A stretch of DNA of 64,000 nucleotides, from positions 79,112,504 to 79,176,503 of the forward strand of contig CM051024.1 in assembly GCA_027627225.1 (NCBI GenBank). Reading direction: 5' to 3'. Positions 47,441 through 59,853 of the stretch are shown one piece after another (the stretch's first letter is position 1; each line of letters opens with the position of its first letter). Under the pieces are notes generated by a model that was given only the letters and a program-made list of their open reading frames with translations, was not told where the DNA came from and searched no databases. A program made the translations under genes and the position numbers. The stretch comes from Congeria kusceri (lineage: Eukaryota > Mollusca > Bivalvia > Myida > Dreissenidae).

Positions 47441-48523
47441 CATCGGGATTACCGCAACGATATTTATCAAATTAAAAAAACGATGTCTTTTTGTTTGCAA
47501 AATGCTCTGCGCTCGCACCAAGAAAATAGAGCAAAATATATTTGGTGCGAGTCACTTAAATTACGGAATAACAGTCACCTATTTGGTTTTATAGTTTTAT
47601 ATATGTGTATTTATTCAATCGCTGACTTAGATGAGTACAGTAGATTTATTCGTACTTCAACAGTGGCATCCAGCGTGTGTACAACTGTAACATGAACAAC
47701 AATTCAAATCACACATTCAATAAACATGTTGCCATTAATGTATACGAAACAGAACATCGATTTTAATTGTAATATGTTTGAAGTATGTTAAATTCTATAA
47801 AGTTATAAATATTAATGACTGAGTTATATTGAAAGAGATAAGACTTAAATTACAAATCTTACATTGTTCATGTTGTATCTTAAAATGATGAAAACTTATA
47901 ATTAAATGTGATAATTTTAGTATAATATCCATACTATTTATTGAATACAAATCTTCTAAAAGCGGTAAAAAGTATTTAGTTAAATTAATAGTATATAATT
48001 TTATTTCACTACAGTCATGTATCAGTAAATATTTATTTTTTACGCTGATCGACAAACGAGCTTGTAAGTACGTGTCTGTTAAATTAATTTTTTTTCTTTC
48101 TCATCACGGTCTGCATTAAAATTACGATTGTTATGCCCAGGACCAAAAATAGATTGCAATTAGACTAGACCTCCAACAATAAAGGTCATACTATTTTTCA
48201 TGTCGTTTTTAATACATTGCAGATTTCAAAATAGTCAAGTTTTTTTAAAAACTTTTTTTCAAACATCGATGCATATGAAAATTTTCAATATCGTGCTTTT
48301 TCTTTTGTCTACAAACTTATATTATGTTAATGACAATCCTACTCGACATTCTTTCAAACTTAAATTGTCATAACCAACACACGTTTACCGTATATACATA
48401 TATAGTGAAAAAAGATCGTTATCGGGTTTTACTACCGCGGACACTTGCTATAGAAGACAGAAGATAAATCTGTCAAAAAGAAAACGCTTTGCAATTGAGA
48501 AAAACAACAACTCAATTTCAACC
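47441..48523. other. No recognised gene
   Basis: AT-rich. Small frames only. Confidence 0.4.
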
Positions 48524-49011
48524 TTAAAGGGACTATGCCGGCGAAAAATTGGCTTCCTATTGCACTATCAATTATATTATTTGATGGAAATGCACTTTAC
48601 TGAGATATATAAAATACACAATAAGATATTTGATACAAACACATTAGCAATAAAGTCTGAAAAAATTAAAACCCCAAGCGGGTATCGAGCTCACGACTTA
48701 GGAGCCATACGAAGAAATGACAGAAGACGGCGCTTTAACCAACTGTGCTATAATGCTTGGAAAGGAGTCGTGTGTAAACTATGGTTATACACACTGCTCA
48801 CAATTCTGACGTCTAAATGTAAACAGAAAAAGGGCCAAACAAACACAACCCATATTATAAACTGATTTTTATCTCCGAATGCATGCACACTTTTCTCATT
48901 ATATATACCTTGTTTCAACGGTTATCATATGCCAGTATTAATATCTAAATTTCAGATTTTTTAAGAGCTTGCCCCCTTGAGGCCCTTTTCGATCACATAT
49001 GGTCCCTTTAA
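48524..49011 (-). mobile_element. TTAA-bounded element with tRNA-like module, family 1 copy E
   Basis: The ends are TTAAAGGGACTATGCCGGCG and GATCACATATGGTCCCTTTAA. The complemented module includes 'gcgggtatcgagctcacgac' (B box) and 'ggcgctttaaccaactgtgc' (A box). Confidence 0.82.
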
Positions 49012-49244
49012 AAACAAACAAGATGCTGAATACTAAAAATATTAAACAATATATGAATGCAAAGACCGTAGTTTTTCAACCGTATTAGCAAACGTGGTCA
49101 GCGATAATGTTTTAAAATACCTCAAGGAAATTACTCACAGCATATTGTATTTTTAGAAATGTCTTAAACTGTCTTCTTTTAGAATTAATATAGCATCTGA
49201 AGTAGCAAATCTTATATCTGTAATAAAAGTAGATTAAAAAAGCA

Positions 49245-49325
49245 ACATGTGACGCTGTCAGTGATCGAACCCACGACCAAAGGAAGAAGAGGTTGACGCA
49301 CTAACCACTAGGCTATAAAAACTCG
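49245..49325 (-). mobile_element. tRNA-derived SINE head
   Basis: On the minus strand, TAGCCTAGTGGTTAG (49301-49315) is an A box and GGGTTCGATCAC (49261-49272) a B box at tRNA-like spacing. The body to the left is not defined. There is no full cloverleaf, so it is not called a tRNA gene. Confidence 0.6.
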
Positions 49326-49831
49326 TTTGCTCACTAGGTTTATATTCTGCCTATTGTAGTTTTCTGATATGAGAACTGGAGTGTAACCAGCCACTACCGG
49401 AATAGTACCGATAATATCTGCGCTGCGTAAACTGCGAAATCTTTTGTTCTTTGTTATTATTATTATGGCTTAGTGAACAATAAAATTAGCAATAACATAA
49501 TTAATCATGCCCCACTCAACACATAACCTTAACATGAGTCGGCGATAACGTGATGAATAGCTTAGGATTAGAATGTCTATGATTCTTCTCGGCTTGTCTC
49601 GTGACCCAATTACTATATTCATCTATGTTTAGAACGTCGCAAAACTTACTACTTTATTTTCATCTGCGAGTAAACTCATAATTCGATCCTACATTGAAAG
49701 TTGTTAACTTAACTTTTCCAAAACATGTCATGTCTTAATCGAAATCATTATAATATTGATTACCATTTGACAACATAAAGGTTATTCAGAACGGCACTTT
49801 TTACTCTCGCGTAGGTTTTGTGTACATATAG

Positions 49832-50095
49832 TACCGTCTCCGTGTCCGAGTGGTCGTTCGCCTACGGAGCGGGAGATCGAAGGTTCGAGTCTCACACAGG
49901 GCTTGTTCTAACGTGACCGGCTGCCTACCCAGCAGCTAGTTAAATCGCAGGGTACCGATTGCCCTCCTGCCAAGCGCCCGGCATATACGACAGGAATCGG
50001 GAGTAAAGATGTTCATCAGCAAATGTGTCTCATAAGTCGAAACTGGCTGGGTCTTTATCGCTAGGGGTGAAACTATAATAAACAAACACTATAGA
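49832..50095 (+). mobile_element. tRNA-derived SINE
   Basis: The head contains TGTCCGAGTGGTCG (A box-like, 49852) and AAGGTTCGAGTCTC (B box, about 49880-49893). The body ('gaccggctgcctacccagc', 'gacaggaatcgggagtaaag') ends in an A-rich tail 'ctataataaacaaacac'. The long A-B spacing resembles a Ser/Leu-type tRNA. Confidence 0.75.
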
Positions 50096-50107
50096 AACTC
50101 GACCTTC

Positions 50108-50780
50108 ATGCCGACACCACCACCACCGTCCACTCTATCAGCGACGACCAGCTCTTACCGCGGAAGGACCACGCCACCACCGTCCACTCCATCGGATGGA
50201 CCAGCCCTTACCGCGGAAGGACCACACCACCACCGTCCACTCCATCAGCGACGACCAGCCCTTACCGCGGAAGGACCACACCACTACCGTCCACTCCATC
50301 AGCAACGACCCGCCCTTACCGCGGAAGGACCACACCACCACCGTCCACTCCATCAGCGACGACCAGTCCTTACCGCGGAAGGTCCACACACACCACCATC
50401 GGCCACTCCATCAGCGACGACAAGCCCTTACCGCGGAAGGACCACACCACCATCGGCCACTCCATCAGCGACGACCAGTCCTTACCGCGGAAGGTCCACA
50501 CAACCATCGGCCACTCCATCAGCGACGACCAGCCCCTACCGCGGAAGGACACACCACCACCGTCCACTCCATCAGCGACGGCCAGCCCTTACCGCGGAAG
50601 GTCCACACCACCACCGTCTAATCAATCAGCGACGACCAGCCCCTACCGCGGAAGGACACACCACCACCGTCCACTCCATCAGCGACGACCAGCCCTTACC
50701 GTGGTGGACCACACCACCATCGGCCACTCCATCAGCGACGACCAGCCCCTACCGCGGAAGGACCACATCAACACCAAGCA
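50108..50780 (+). repeat. 54-bp GC-rich minisatellite, about 12 units
   Basis: The unit contains 'cttaccgcggaaggaccaca' and 'ccgtccactccatcagcgac'. The CCGCGG core recurs at about 50158, 50211, 50265, 50319, 50373 and 50431 onward, mostly every 54 bp. As 54 is a multiple of three and the unit lacks stops, frames of up to 238 codons stay open in several registers. No start context, splice signal or domain supports a protein. Confidence 0.9.
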
Positions 50781-51044
50781 AAGGCAACCATATGCAATCG
50801 CTTAAATTACTGTCCGATACATGAAACATTCATATATCGAAAATGCACAAGATTTATACACATTTAGACCAGCACTTTTAAATAGTAGATATTTTTATTA
50901 TCAATTGGCGCCATTTATATTTTGGCATCTAAATGACCATCTGCTGGGTCACAGAAGGAAGTCCTCACTTAATGCCGTCCTAGGCGTGGACGGACTATAC
51001 ACAACGATCATATTGCGAAATACATTTAGTTGTTCTGTGAAGAA

Positions 51045-51398
51045 CTTAAAATCGTCAACTGAAATTAGTAAAATTATAAAGCGTTTGTAGCGCTTTTCAT
51101 CGGTATGTTGGAAAACTCATGTATCACTACATAGCGTAAAAGTTCACTGTAATGGTCGTAAGTCAGAATGACTGAGTAGTTAGTGCGACAGATTCCCGGC
51201 GGACGTAGTCTTGCGTCCCGGCGAAGTCAAATATTTTAATTATTTGTTTTTCTTTATATAATAAAATATTTATTTTGGTAAGTCCAGTTGCTTTAGTTTT
51301 TGCAGTTAATATATTAAATGACAATTTTCAAAAGACAGTTACGTCATTAATGACTTTTTCCAATATTAATACGAACATCTGTGAACACGTCCCTTTAA
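51045..51398 (+). mobile_element. TTAA-bounded family 2, 3' part
   Basis: It matches the middle and right part of the 57875 copy: 'aaattagtaaaattataaag', 'tcatcggtatgttggaaaac', 'ttgcgtcccggcgaa', 'aagtccagttgctttagttt' and an end 'tctgtgaacacgtcccttta'. The left end is missing. Confidence 0.7.
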
Positions 51399-51399
51399 T

Positions 51400-52670
51400 G
51401 TGGCATGACACAACTGAAGGTAACTACTGTACCTTGTGTTCGATGTTATTAGCATTTACTATGGCGTACCGTTTTTGTCAAAAGTACATATACGCACGCA
51501 AGCTGAATATAGACGTAACTGTTGTTACAAAATTGTAACCGCAGTGACAATTTTATAACTGCAGTCATAAATTTATAACTGTTGTTATATTTACAAATAT
51601 ACCTGCGGGTAGCTCAGGACCGGTTACCCGGGTAAATAAATGTTACTCGTACCAGTTCTAGTGTAGATGTTAATCGCGAGTGTTACCTCAATGTTAAATT
51701 ATCAGAATAATAACAGTAGTATGGTGGCATACTTATGCATAAGACAACTAGATAATTTTTATGAACATTAAAAATTTGCTAGAAAACTTGAAAACCTTTC
51801 GCAAAACATTCGGAAAAACGCTAAATGGTTATGAAGAAAAAAGTTTAATAATGGCTCCCTACTGCGTCAGATAATCTGATTTGTTTTTGCGACATAGAGA
51901 GTATTACTGATCGCGGAAACGTAAGATTTTCATGAAACGTCAAACAGTAGGCTTTACGCCCACGAGTACACATGGTTTAGAACAACATGCACAGTAAACT
52001 TAATATGATCAAAGACGTAGAAGTCTGTACATAAGACATATTTATTTGCAACACGAGATATAACAATTTTTGTCATTGCTAAACAAAATATATATATTTT
52101 TTTATAGGAATTAAAAAGTAATAAAAACATATTACACTTAACATTAATATTTGTTTTAAACAGCACCGTCAGGTCCCTTTCACGTTAACTTGTTAAATTG
52201 CTTTTTAACTTGTCCCTTGAGTAGCATTTTGTTAAAAAGTTATCTGTACATGTTATGCGGAAGTTAGGAAATGCGCAAGTCTATATTTTTGAAGGATTTT
52301 TCTAAAACATGATTGTTTTATTAAAACTATATTATCTTGATTGTAGAGCTTATTTCAATTAAATTATAAACTATTATGAAGATAAATACAAAGCAATTAA
52401 ACATAAAGATCTTTTGGTCTGCCTTGTTTTTGTTTCTGAGCATAAGACACCATTTATATGTAGTTAAGAAAAACGACTTATTCAGCTGATTTCAGCAGCT
52501 TCATCATGCTGAAGTATGATTCCTTTATTTAATTAAATAACTTTCAAATCAATTGATTAATGCACATATGTATTATTTTTTATTCTTACAAATCTTGAAA
52601 TCAATTTAATTTTAACTGTTTTAAGGCCTAGTTTAAGGAATGTCTGACCTCTCCATGGGCATTAAACTCA
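51400..52670. other. No recognised gene
   Basis: AT-rich sequence without recognisable features. Confidence 0.4.
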
Positions 52671-52674
52671 GTGT

Positions 52675-52891
52675 ATTGGTCCACCATAAAACATCTTATC
52701 ATTATCTGCAACCTTTTCACCAGCTGACTGAGTAATGGCTAAGTGCACTGTTTCAATTGCAGTATTGATCTCAGCTGATAAGAGTCGCCATACTGTGTCC
52801 AAACTGGGTCCACAGCAGGGTGCAAATACACAGGAGTACAATACCCCAGATTTGGTGAAGGAGTCAAATAAAGAAGAATTAGGCTTTTAAG
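52675..52891 (-). pseudogene. Unassigned coding-like fragment
   Basis: A 71-codon minus frame without ATG reads SGVLYSCVFAPCCGPSLDTV, then WRLLSAEINTAIETVHLAI and GEKVADNDKMFYGGP. Composition and helix-like periodicity look protein-derived, unlike the flanks, but I do not recognise the family. It could be a transposon fragment or an isolated exon. Confidence 0.3.
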
Positions 52892-53594
52892 AACGATTCT
52901 TTAACTATCAGTATCGTATCTGTTTGCCTAGGGACTATATTTTATAATCGCCGATTTGAATTGCGGTTGCGTTTTATTAAGAATTATTTATAATTGCACC
53001 TTTCTATAAACTTCTCCAGTAGATGTTACTCAATCTCTAAAAAATAGTTAACAAAAGTCTCGTAATATGTCGAAATGCTGTTCAAGTTACTTTACTTCAT
53101 TTGCGTAGCAAAACTAATGATACTTATAGTATATTATTTAACATAACTATGTACACTCGTCTATTATATAATAATTGTCATTCATTCCAGCAATTATTTT
53201 CTGACAATGCTATTTTGTTAAATTTGCCTGACAAATTCATGTAACAGTTATAGTAATGTCAATTACTAGCATTTATGTTATTCATTTATCACCGGTTAAA
53301 ACATAGAAGGTATAATCGGTTTATTCACGGTACACATATTAATCATGTTTGAGCTTATCACAAATTAATTTTGGGTCCGATAAGTTTTCTTATGGTGTCC
53401 GAAAAATCTACAGTCTGAGAAGTATCCTTAGTGGGAACCAAACAAGCTGGGGTCCGAAAAGTAACGTAAACGATCATCTTGTCCCTCTTGTATTACGTTT
53501 CGGGTTAAAAATGACATCTCACTATTAATGTAAACGCCGATTGTCTTGTTTAAAGACATTTCTTGTTTCTCTCATAGCACTGTTTTATAAAACG

Positions 53595-56150
53595 CAGATT
53601 GGTTTAATGATGATTGTGTTAATGCGCGAACATTGTATTTGCAAGCATTACGCTTATTTAATTCTGATCAAACTAGCGCAAATAGAGCTTTACTAATGGA
53701 ACGCAAAGCCTCTTATAAAACATTGTACGAAAGAGTAAAATACATGTTACGAAAAAGATGAAAGAAATCGAAAGTCTTAAAAATGTAAACCCAGTGCTCC
53801 AGATAAATATTTGTACCGGGCGTAAATGTACGCTTACTTCTGAAAATTTGGGAGTAAATGTACACTATCTCCAGAATTTGTGACGGTAAATGTACACTCT
53901 ATCTAGGATTTTTGTGGGGAAAATTCACATCCAACAATACATAACGATATGATCAGAAGACAAGAGTATTATGACAATAATCCTTTATAATGCAGTCATT
54001 TGAATACAATTATGTTACAAGAAAGAATTCTGAACATTATAAGACTTTTACTGCTAACTACTGCACATATCAACTGCACATTCAGGTAGGCAGGCTTGTC
54101 AATACTTTTATCTGTTTCTGTCTTCCATACACTAATGTACGCGAACATCGTAAATAATTGAACGTAAATGTACACCAACATTTTTATATTCTCTACGTAT
54201 CTTCCAATTATGTGTGCGTCTGCGCGCGTTATCTGGACCTCTGTGTAAACCCAAGGAACTTTGGAAATATTTTAAAAGTAAATCAAAACAAGATATTGCT
54301 GATATTTCCTTAGATACTTTTAAAGAATATTTTGCTAATTTATTTATTCTACATTTTCTTGTTTAGAAGTACCTAAATGATAATAAGAGGCTTTACGTCA
54401 TATACGTGGATTTGATGAAACATATTGATTCTATTTACAGTAATGCACTTTGGTTAACATTGTTTAAAACTGGTATTGATGGAAAATTACTAATAATTGT
54501 TAAAGACATGTAGCAAAAAAGTTAAATCCTGTGTTAAAGCATGCTCCTTGTATTTCGAATACTTCAATTACGCTGTTGGTTTACGCCAAGGGGAGGTGAT
54601 GTCACCTCTATTGTTTTTTTGTTGTTTGCCGATGATATGGCTATTATTGGTAAAACACCTGAAGAAACTCAGAGGCATTTGGATCTTTTGTCTGTTTCAG
54701 CGTGGGGCTTTGGTAGCAAATGAAGAGTGGACCTATAATAGCCAACCAACTGAAGTTGTCAATGATTTTAATTATCTAGGCACTGTATTTAATTACACAG
54801 TGAACTTTTGTAAGAATATCGAACATCTGAATGGCAAGGCCTTAAAATCCTTACATGTTTTATTTTGTAAATGCAACTAGTTTGACCTTTCACCCAAAAC
54901 ATTGTGTCATTTATTCAATGCATCTGTATCACCAATACGTAATTATTAGTGTGAAATGTGGGGTTACACTAAATCGAAAGAACTTAAACAAATACACCTT
55001 AAAATTGTTAACGTTTATTAATGGTAAGAAGTAACACTTGATAAGCACCCGTTAATGGCAAACTGGGCTGATGTCCTCTTTATGTCCACAGATACTTCCG
55101 TATAATAAAATACTGGCTAATATAGTTTTACGCGTTGTATATAATAAGGCGCTTAAAGACTGTAATTGTGATAAGTCAGATTGGGTAACTAATGTCAAGA
55201 AACGCCTAAATGGATTCTCCTATGTGTTTGAAAATTACAACTCTGTCAATAAAAATGCATTCCTCTCTGAATTTAAAAACTGAGTCATAGATTGTTTTAA
55301 ACAAGATTGGTTACATTCAATTCAAAGTCCAGTATAAGTAGAAAGAATTTAAACTATCATTTGAATATGAAAAATATTTAGAGCTCTAAGATTTTATGTA
55401 TGTAGGCAAAGAATGTCCGTGCATCCTTGACAAATTCAAACGGGTAGATTTAGTCGTAATCGCATTGCCAACGAAGAATGATATTGTATCTGTTGTAATT
55501 GACGTGAAATTGAAGACGAATATCATTTTCTTTTAATTTGTCTTTGTTATAAGGATATAAGAAAAAACAATATTTAAAATCTCAATATTTCACGCGGCCA
55601 TCAGTATATAAATTTTTATACCTTATGAAAACATGTAACAAAGAAGAACCTATAAAGCTGTCTCTTTTTGTCAAAGAAACTCTTCTAGTTAGAAAGTCCA
55701 TTTTGAATGTTGTTTCATGAAACACGTTCGAATATAATCCACAGAAAATGTTCTGTTCAATGTTTGCTATGCTTTATAAATACGATACTTCTAGTAGTTC
55801 ATCCTTACGATACAGTCTATGAGTTAACGATTTTATAATATGTATGTGTATACCAATATAACGGTTTTCCGCGAAACATGCTGCTTACTGTTTGTATGCT
55901 TCTATTAATATTACCAAAATTACGCCAATGTAATAGTTATGTATTATGTACATTAAGTTACACGCGACTGTTTCTAACCACAAGCATTTATTATGTTTGT
56001 TATCTATGTACAATAGTTGTAATGATTGTATGATCACTACCATTTTCACATGACCTTTTATATATGCTATATATTTATGGTCAAGATAGACGCCGCACTG
56101 TGTGCAAGTCGTAATAAAATATCTGTTCTGTTCTGTTCTGTTATTTTGAT
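53595..56150 (+). mobile_element. Second decayed LINE, interrupted by a hAT-like element
   Basis: 5'-truncated. WFNDDCVNARTLYLQALRL starts near 53597 and continues to RALLMERKASYKTL. After the insertion it resumes at 54252 as KELWKYFKSKSKQDIADISL. The RT parts are LYVIYVDLMKHID (first Asp motif, 54400), ALWLTLFKTGIDGKLL, GLRQGEVMSPLLF, then a deletion and LLFADDMAI (FADD at 54625-54636). The C-terminal EYHFLLICLCYKDIR lies near 55520. The 3' end has AATAAAATAT and a (CTGTT)3 tail near 56125-56145. It is related to, but diverged from, the LINE at 1-2846. Confidence 0.88.
53792..54243. mobile_element. Non-autonomous hAT-like element (452 bp) with 8-bp TSD
   Basis: The terminal inverted repeats CAGTGCTCCAGATAA and TTATCTGGACCTCTG match at 13 of 15 positions. 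They are flanked by identical 8-bp TGTAAACC at 53784-53791 and 54244-54251. An 8-bp duplication and CAG-starting ends are hallmarks of the hAT superfamily. Inside, 'gtaaatgtacac' recurs several times. No transposase is encoded. Confidence 0.88.
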
Positions 56151-56159
56151 AATATTTAA

Positions 56160-56840
56160 TTCCAACGTGAGCTGTAAGCGTTGTTTTAAATAAAGGTGAG
56201 CAGACACTTTCAATGACACAACACTTACGTATATTGTTTAACGATTAAAAATTTGCGTAATTAGCACGTGACTATATAAACATACTTTTTATTGTTACCC
56301 CATGTATATGGATGCGAAAACCTTGCACACCCATTATTTCTTGTGTTTTTTAAACACTATCACTAAACGATGATTCGCTTTTGTAAGCGGCCGTAAAAAT
56401 TGTACTACGCAATGGATGGGGGTAAATTAGGATCAAGGATTTCAAACTGATCAATAAATTTTAACAGAGATGGCGTACACATAACAAGATCTATAACACA
56501 ACATCCTCTACTGGTTACATCAGTGATTTTCCTACTTTACTATGTAGCCATACTCGTCCATTTAAACATTTTAAACCAGTCATCTTACAATACTGGAGTA
56601 ATCAATAACCATTCTTAATTTAACAATTCTGTCTTGACTAACTCTTGGTAAAAACAAAGCGTCGGGTAAAAATCAAAACGTAACAAATCACCACATTCGA
56701 TATAATCTGGTTTAACATCAGTTCTTTAGTTAAAATCACCACATACAGAGAGCTACATTTTTTTTTATACAAGTACTTTCAAAACATTTCAACTTAAATT
56801 ATATCAAATATACCGTATTAGCACAACGTTTCTCTACTAG
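56160..56840. other. No recognised gene
   Basis: AT-rich sequence without identified features. Confidence 0.4.
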
Positions 56841-56842
56841 TG

Positions 56843-56957
56843 ATATAATATAATATAATATAATATAATATAATATAATATAATATAATATAATATAATA
56901 TAATATAATATAATATAATATAATATAATATAATATAATAATATAATATAATATAAT
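56843..56957 (+). repeat. TAATA pentanucleotide microsatellite
   Basis: About 115 bp of (taata)n with one slip near 56940. Confidence 0.96.
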
Positions 56958-57295
56958 GAAATGTACAAAAAAAACGTTATCATAAAAACATAGTTTTATG
57001 AACAATTGGCAATTTTTCTTAAATTTTTATCAATTCCACAAAAACTTATTATCTAATGCAGAAAAGTGCCACCATAGAATAGTCGTCTAGATTTTACTTA
57101 CCAAGCTGGTCACGCCACAACCCAGCAGAAACGCTTTAGCCCTGCGTTCTTCATTGTTCAGATAATATTGAAACCGTTGTTGTTATTTTCTATATAAAAG
57201 ACAAAATTGAATTCCCTGTAATATATATAAGTGGAATTGTTGACGACACACAGATATGGTGGTATGATTGTAATAAGGGCAGCAATTCTATTCCA

Positions 57296-57345
57296 ATATA
57301 TTGTATTGTATTGTATTGAATTGTATTGTGTTGCATTGCAATGTG
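57296..57345 (+). repeat. Short TTGTA pentanucleotide repeat
   Basis: (ttgta)n with substitutions, ending in 'gttgcattgcaatg'. Confidence 0.75.
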
Positions 57346-57539
57346 CGTTTTCCATGTTGAATTGCAATACAATATCTGTCGTTACAATTTATTTCCTCTT
57401 CTTCCATACTTTAATAATCCATTATAAATACAAAAAATATACTAACATGCACTCCATATTATAATTGTTACATAAAAAGGGGATTTGACCCTGGGTAAAG
57501 TAGATATGTTGATCTTCCTTGAGAAATGCATGTAATGAC

Positions 57540-57790
57540 AAAGTGTGGTATGTTATTTATGGTGAGTTCGAACCCCAGCCCGGCCACATAACTTGATGTG
57601 GGGATTGGTCATGAAATTATTTCTACGGCCATTCTCCCCCTACCTCTGATTCAAGAAGGGCAGTTGTCATTTACTGGCAGAAGTATGTGCACTAAGTAGT
57701 GGTAAACCGCTTAGATCGGTTAAGCTTGCCCAGGAAAAGTGTGAGTAGGTTAAGTGATATGACTGAAATACTGTTAAAAATGGTGAAAAA
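57540..57790 (+). mobile_element. SINE with decayed tRNA-like head
   Basis: The B box GAGTTCGAACCCC (57564-57576) is followed by the body shared with 11215-11466: 'ggggattggtcatgaaat', 'ttctacggccattctccc', 'gggcagttgtc', 'ggtaaaccgcttagatcgg' and 'cccaggaaaagtgtgagtag'. The A box region is unclear. Confidence 0.75.
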
Positions 57791-57874
57791 TCAAAACAAA
57801 CGAACGGTGCCTGAATGCCACGTTAGATGACGTCAACCTCACGGTTATTCCAGCATCCAACTAATCAAATTCAC

Positions 57875-58321
57875 TTAAAGGGACCTGTTCACAGAATGGC
57901 AAATTGACAGTTTTCAAAAAGGGTGACCAAAAAGAAATTATACATCATGCACAAATAAGCGAAATAACACTAATGACAAAGAAATATATTGGAAATATCA
58001 TTTTGATATGGATAATCATCAATCGAAATTGCTAAAATTAGAAAGCGTTTGTAACGCCTTTCATCGGTATTTTGGAAAACATGCCTATCACTTGGCGTTA
58101 AAAATACACAACCAAATTTGTTATAGTCTCAATGGCCGAGTTGTAAGCGCATCAGATTTTTTTAATCTCAAAGGTCTTGCGTTCGAGTCCCGGCGAATGC
58201 AAAACTTTAAATTCTTTTTCTTTATATAATATTTGTTTTAGATTTTTCCAGATGTTTTAGTTTTTTCAGTAAAGACATTTAATGATATTTTTCAAAAAAT
58301 ATGAAACATCTGTCTCTTTAA
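57875..58321 (+). mobile_element. TTAA-bounded element with Ser/Leu-like tRNA module, family 2 complete copy
   Basis: It starts TTAAAGGGACCTGTTCACAG and ends 'aaacatctgtctctttaa', imperfect inverted repeats bounded by TTAA. The central module at about 58124-58198 has TGGCCGAGTTGT (A box) and GTTCGAGTCC (B box, 58181-58190), with arms resembling a Ser/Leu tRNA. There is no coding content. Confidence 0.8.
58124..58198 (+). promoter_or_regulatory. tRNA-like Pol III promoter module in family 2 element
   Basis: A-box-like TGGCCGAGTTGT and B-box-like GTTCGAGTCC at near-tRNA spacing, inside a TTAA-bounded element. Transcription is not shown. Confidence 0.6.
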
Positions 58322-59420
58322 TGGGATATTGTCCATAGTGCACTTTTCGTTGTTTTAAATGGGAGTATTTTATTTTCTTCCAAAACTAGATCCGACTAAA
58401 TATTTTAGAATCAGCTATTTCATTTGGTTCTCAAGTACTACTGTAAAAGGAACAACTCACGTGCTTGGCTTCCAACTGCATAAAACATAAACCAGTTCAG
58501 CTAAAACCTTAAACTAACATTTTAAATAAGTATACTTTCATTACACACGTTTTTATCAATATATATATTATATCAAAGATTAACAATAAATTATGACAAA
58601 TTATAATAAAATAAGTTATTTATTTTTAATAAACAGACTGGTATATCCTAAGTAGTCCTGTGTCCTTAACACCCCTTTGTCCTAATTGTAATGGCCGTTA
58701 GCTTAATTTTCTTTTACGTTTTTGATCAGCTGGACGCAGGTAATTGTAACAAATCTACATTGATATATATACAACGAACAATACAATAAACACCACGATG
58801 ACCATTAAATCCACTGTAATGTACAGGTCTCTATGTTTAACATATTAATTGAAAATAACACAATGCTGTCTTTAGAAATACCTTAATGGCGTGCTGTGAT
58901 TTTCGTAAGTAAGTGAACACGTTTGGGATATACAATCCTACAATAGCAAGTCTTGGTGTTGTTAGCGAATACGGATAATGTGGCCTTTCTGTACGTATGC
59001 GATTTACCGGACTGGACACGTTTATTCTATTGTATTCGCTTTTTGTAACAGTTCCTTTCAACATTGAAATTGTTAGCCAGTATTGCATCGTTGACGAACA
59101 GTTCCTACAACACAGAATTTATTTAAGAAACAATTTTCGATTTATCATTTATTATCGGCTAATAAACAACGATTTGGAGTTCTGATGCGTAGGAATTAAA
59201 CTACAACGACAGAACAGAACGACAAGGATTTGGTACTTGGCCGAACAACAACAATACATCGAATATTATTTCGATTCTAACATGATTTGACACATTTTGC
59301 AATTGTAATTGAAACTACCTTTTATATACTCCGCTCAGAATCGGAACTTCTTTTTGCTTTGTTTCTGGGTAGTTTAACAACGACAATGATGTTCTTTGTC
59401 TATATAAAAATTAGCGAGTA
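58322..59420. other. No recognised gene
   Basis: AT-rich. Frames at 58837-59088 (-) and 58997-59185 (+) overlap and have no domain. Confidence 0.4.
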
Positions 59421-59429
59421 TCATGTTAG

Positions 59430-59615
59430 AATTGAGCAACTTTAGTAGAAGACTCCCCAAGGAACATTTCTGTGAAGTTTCATCAAAGTCGACTTTCCGT
59501 TTCAAGATGTTGTTTCAAGGAAATGTTTACGGACACACGGATGGGCGCACACACGCACGACGGACGAACCGCCATGGCATAAGCTTGCTGGCCTTCGTCC
59601 AGCAAAGCTAAATAA
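59430..59615 (+). repeat. Dispersed repeat fragment ('tttacggacacacggatggg')
   Basis: 'gtgaagtttcatcaaa', 'tttacggacacacggatggg' and 'cataagcttgctggccttcg' recall the ends of bivalve tandem-repeat elements. It is not coding. Confidence 0.5.
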
Positions 59616-59853
59616 ATACTCGTATTAAAATTCCAAGTCCTTCCTTTTAGGCAAGCGACCAAATGCCAGAGCATTCGACATGGAATAAGCGAAATACTAG
59701 TAGACAAAAGATAAAATGTAATTAAAGATGGGTTGAAGACAAAACCAATCTGGCTATGAAATTTACCTGTAGAAAGCTTTTGGCTTTAACCCATCATAAT
59801 GATTGAAATTGTTAAAATTCCTTAACGAATTATTAAATATATTCGCTTCTTAG

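Noticed and set aside
50108..50824. 238-codon Pro/Thr-rich ORF
   Set aside because: A 54-bp minisatellite without stop codons keeps several frames open at once; no start context, domain or splice evidence.
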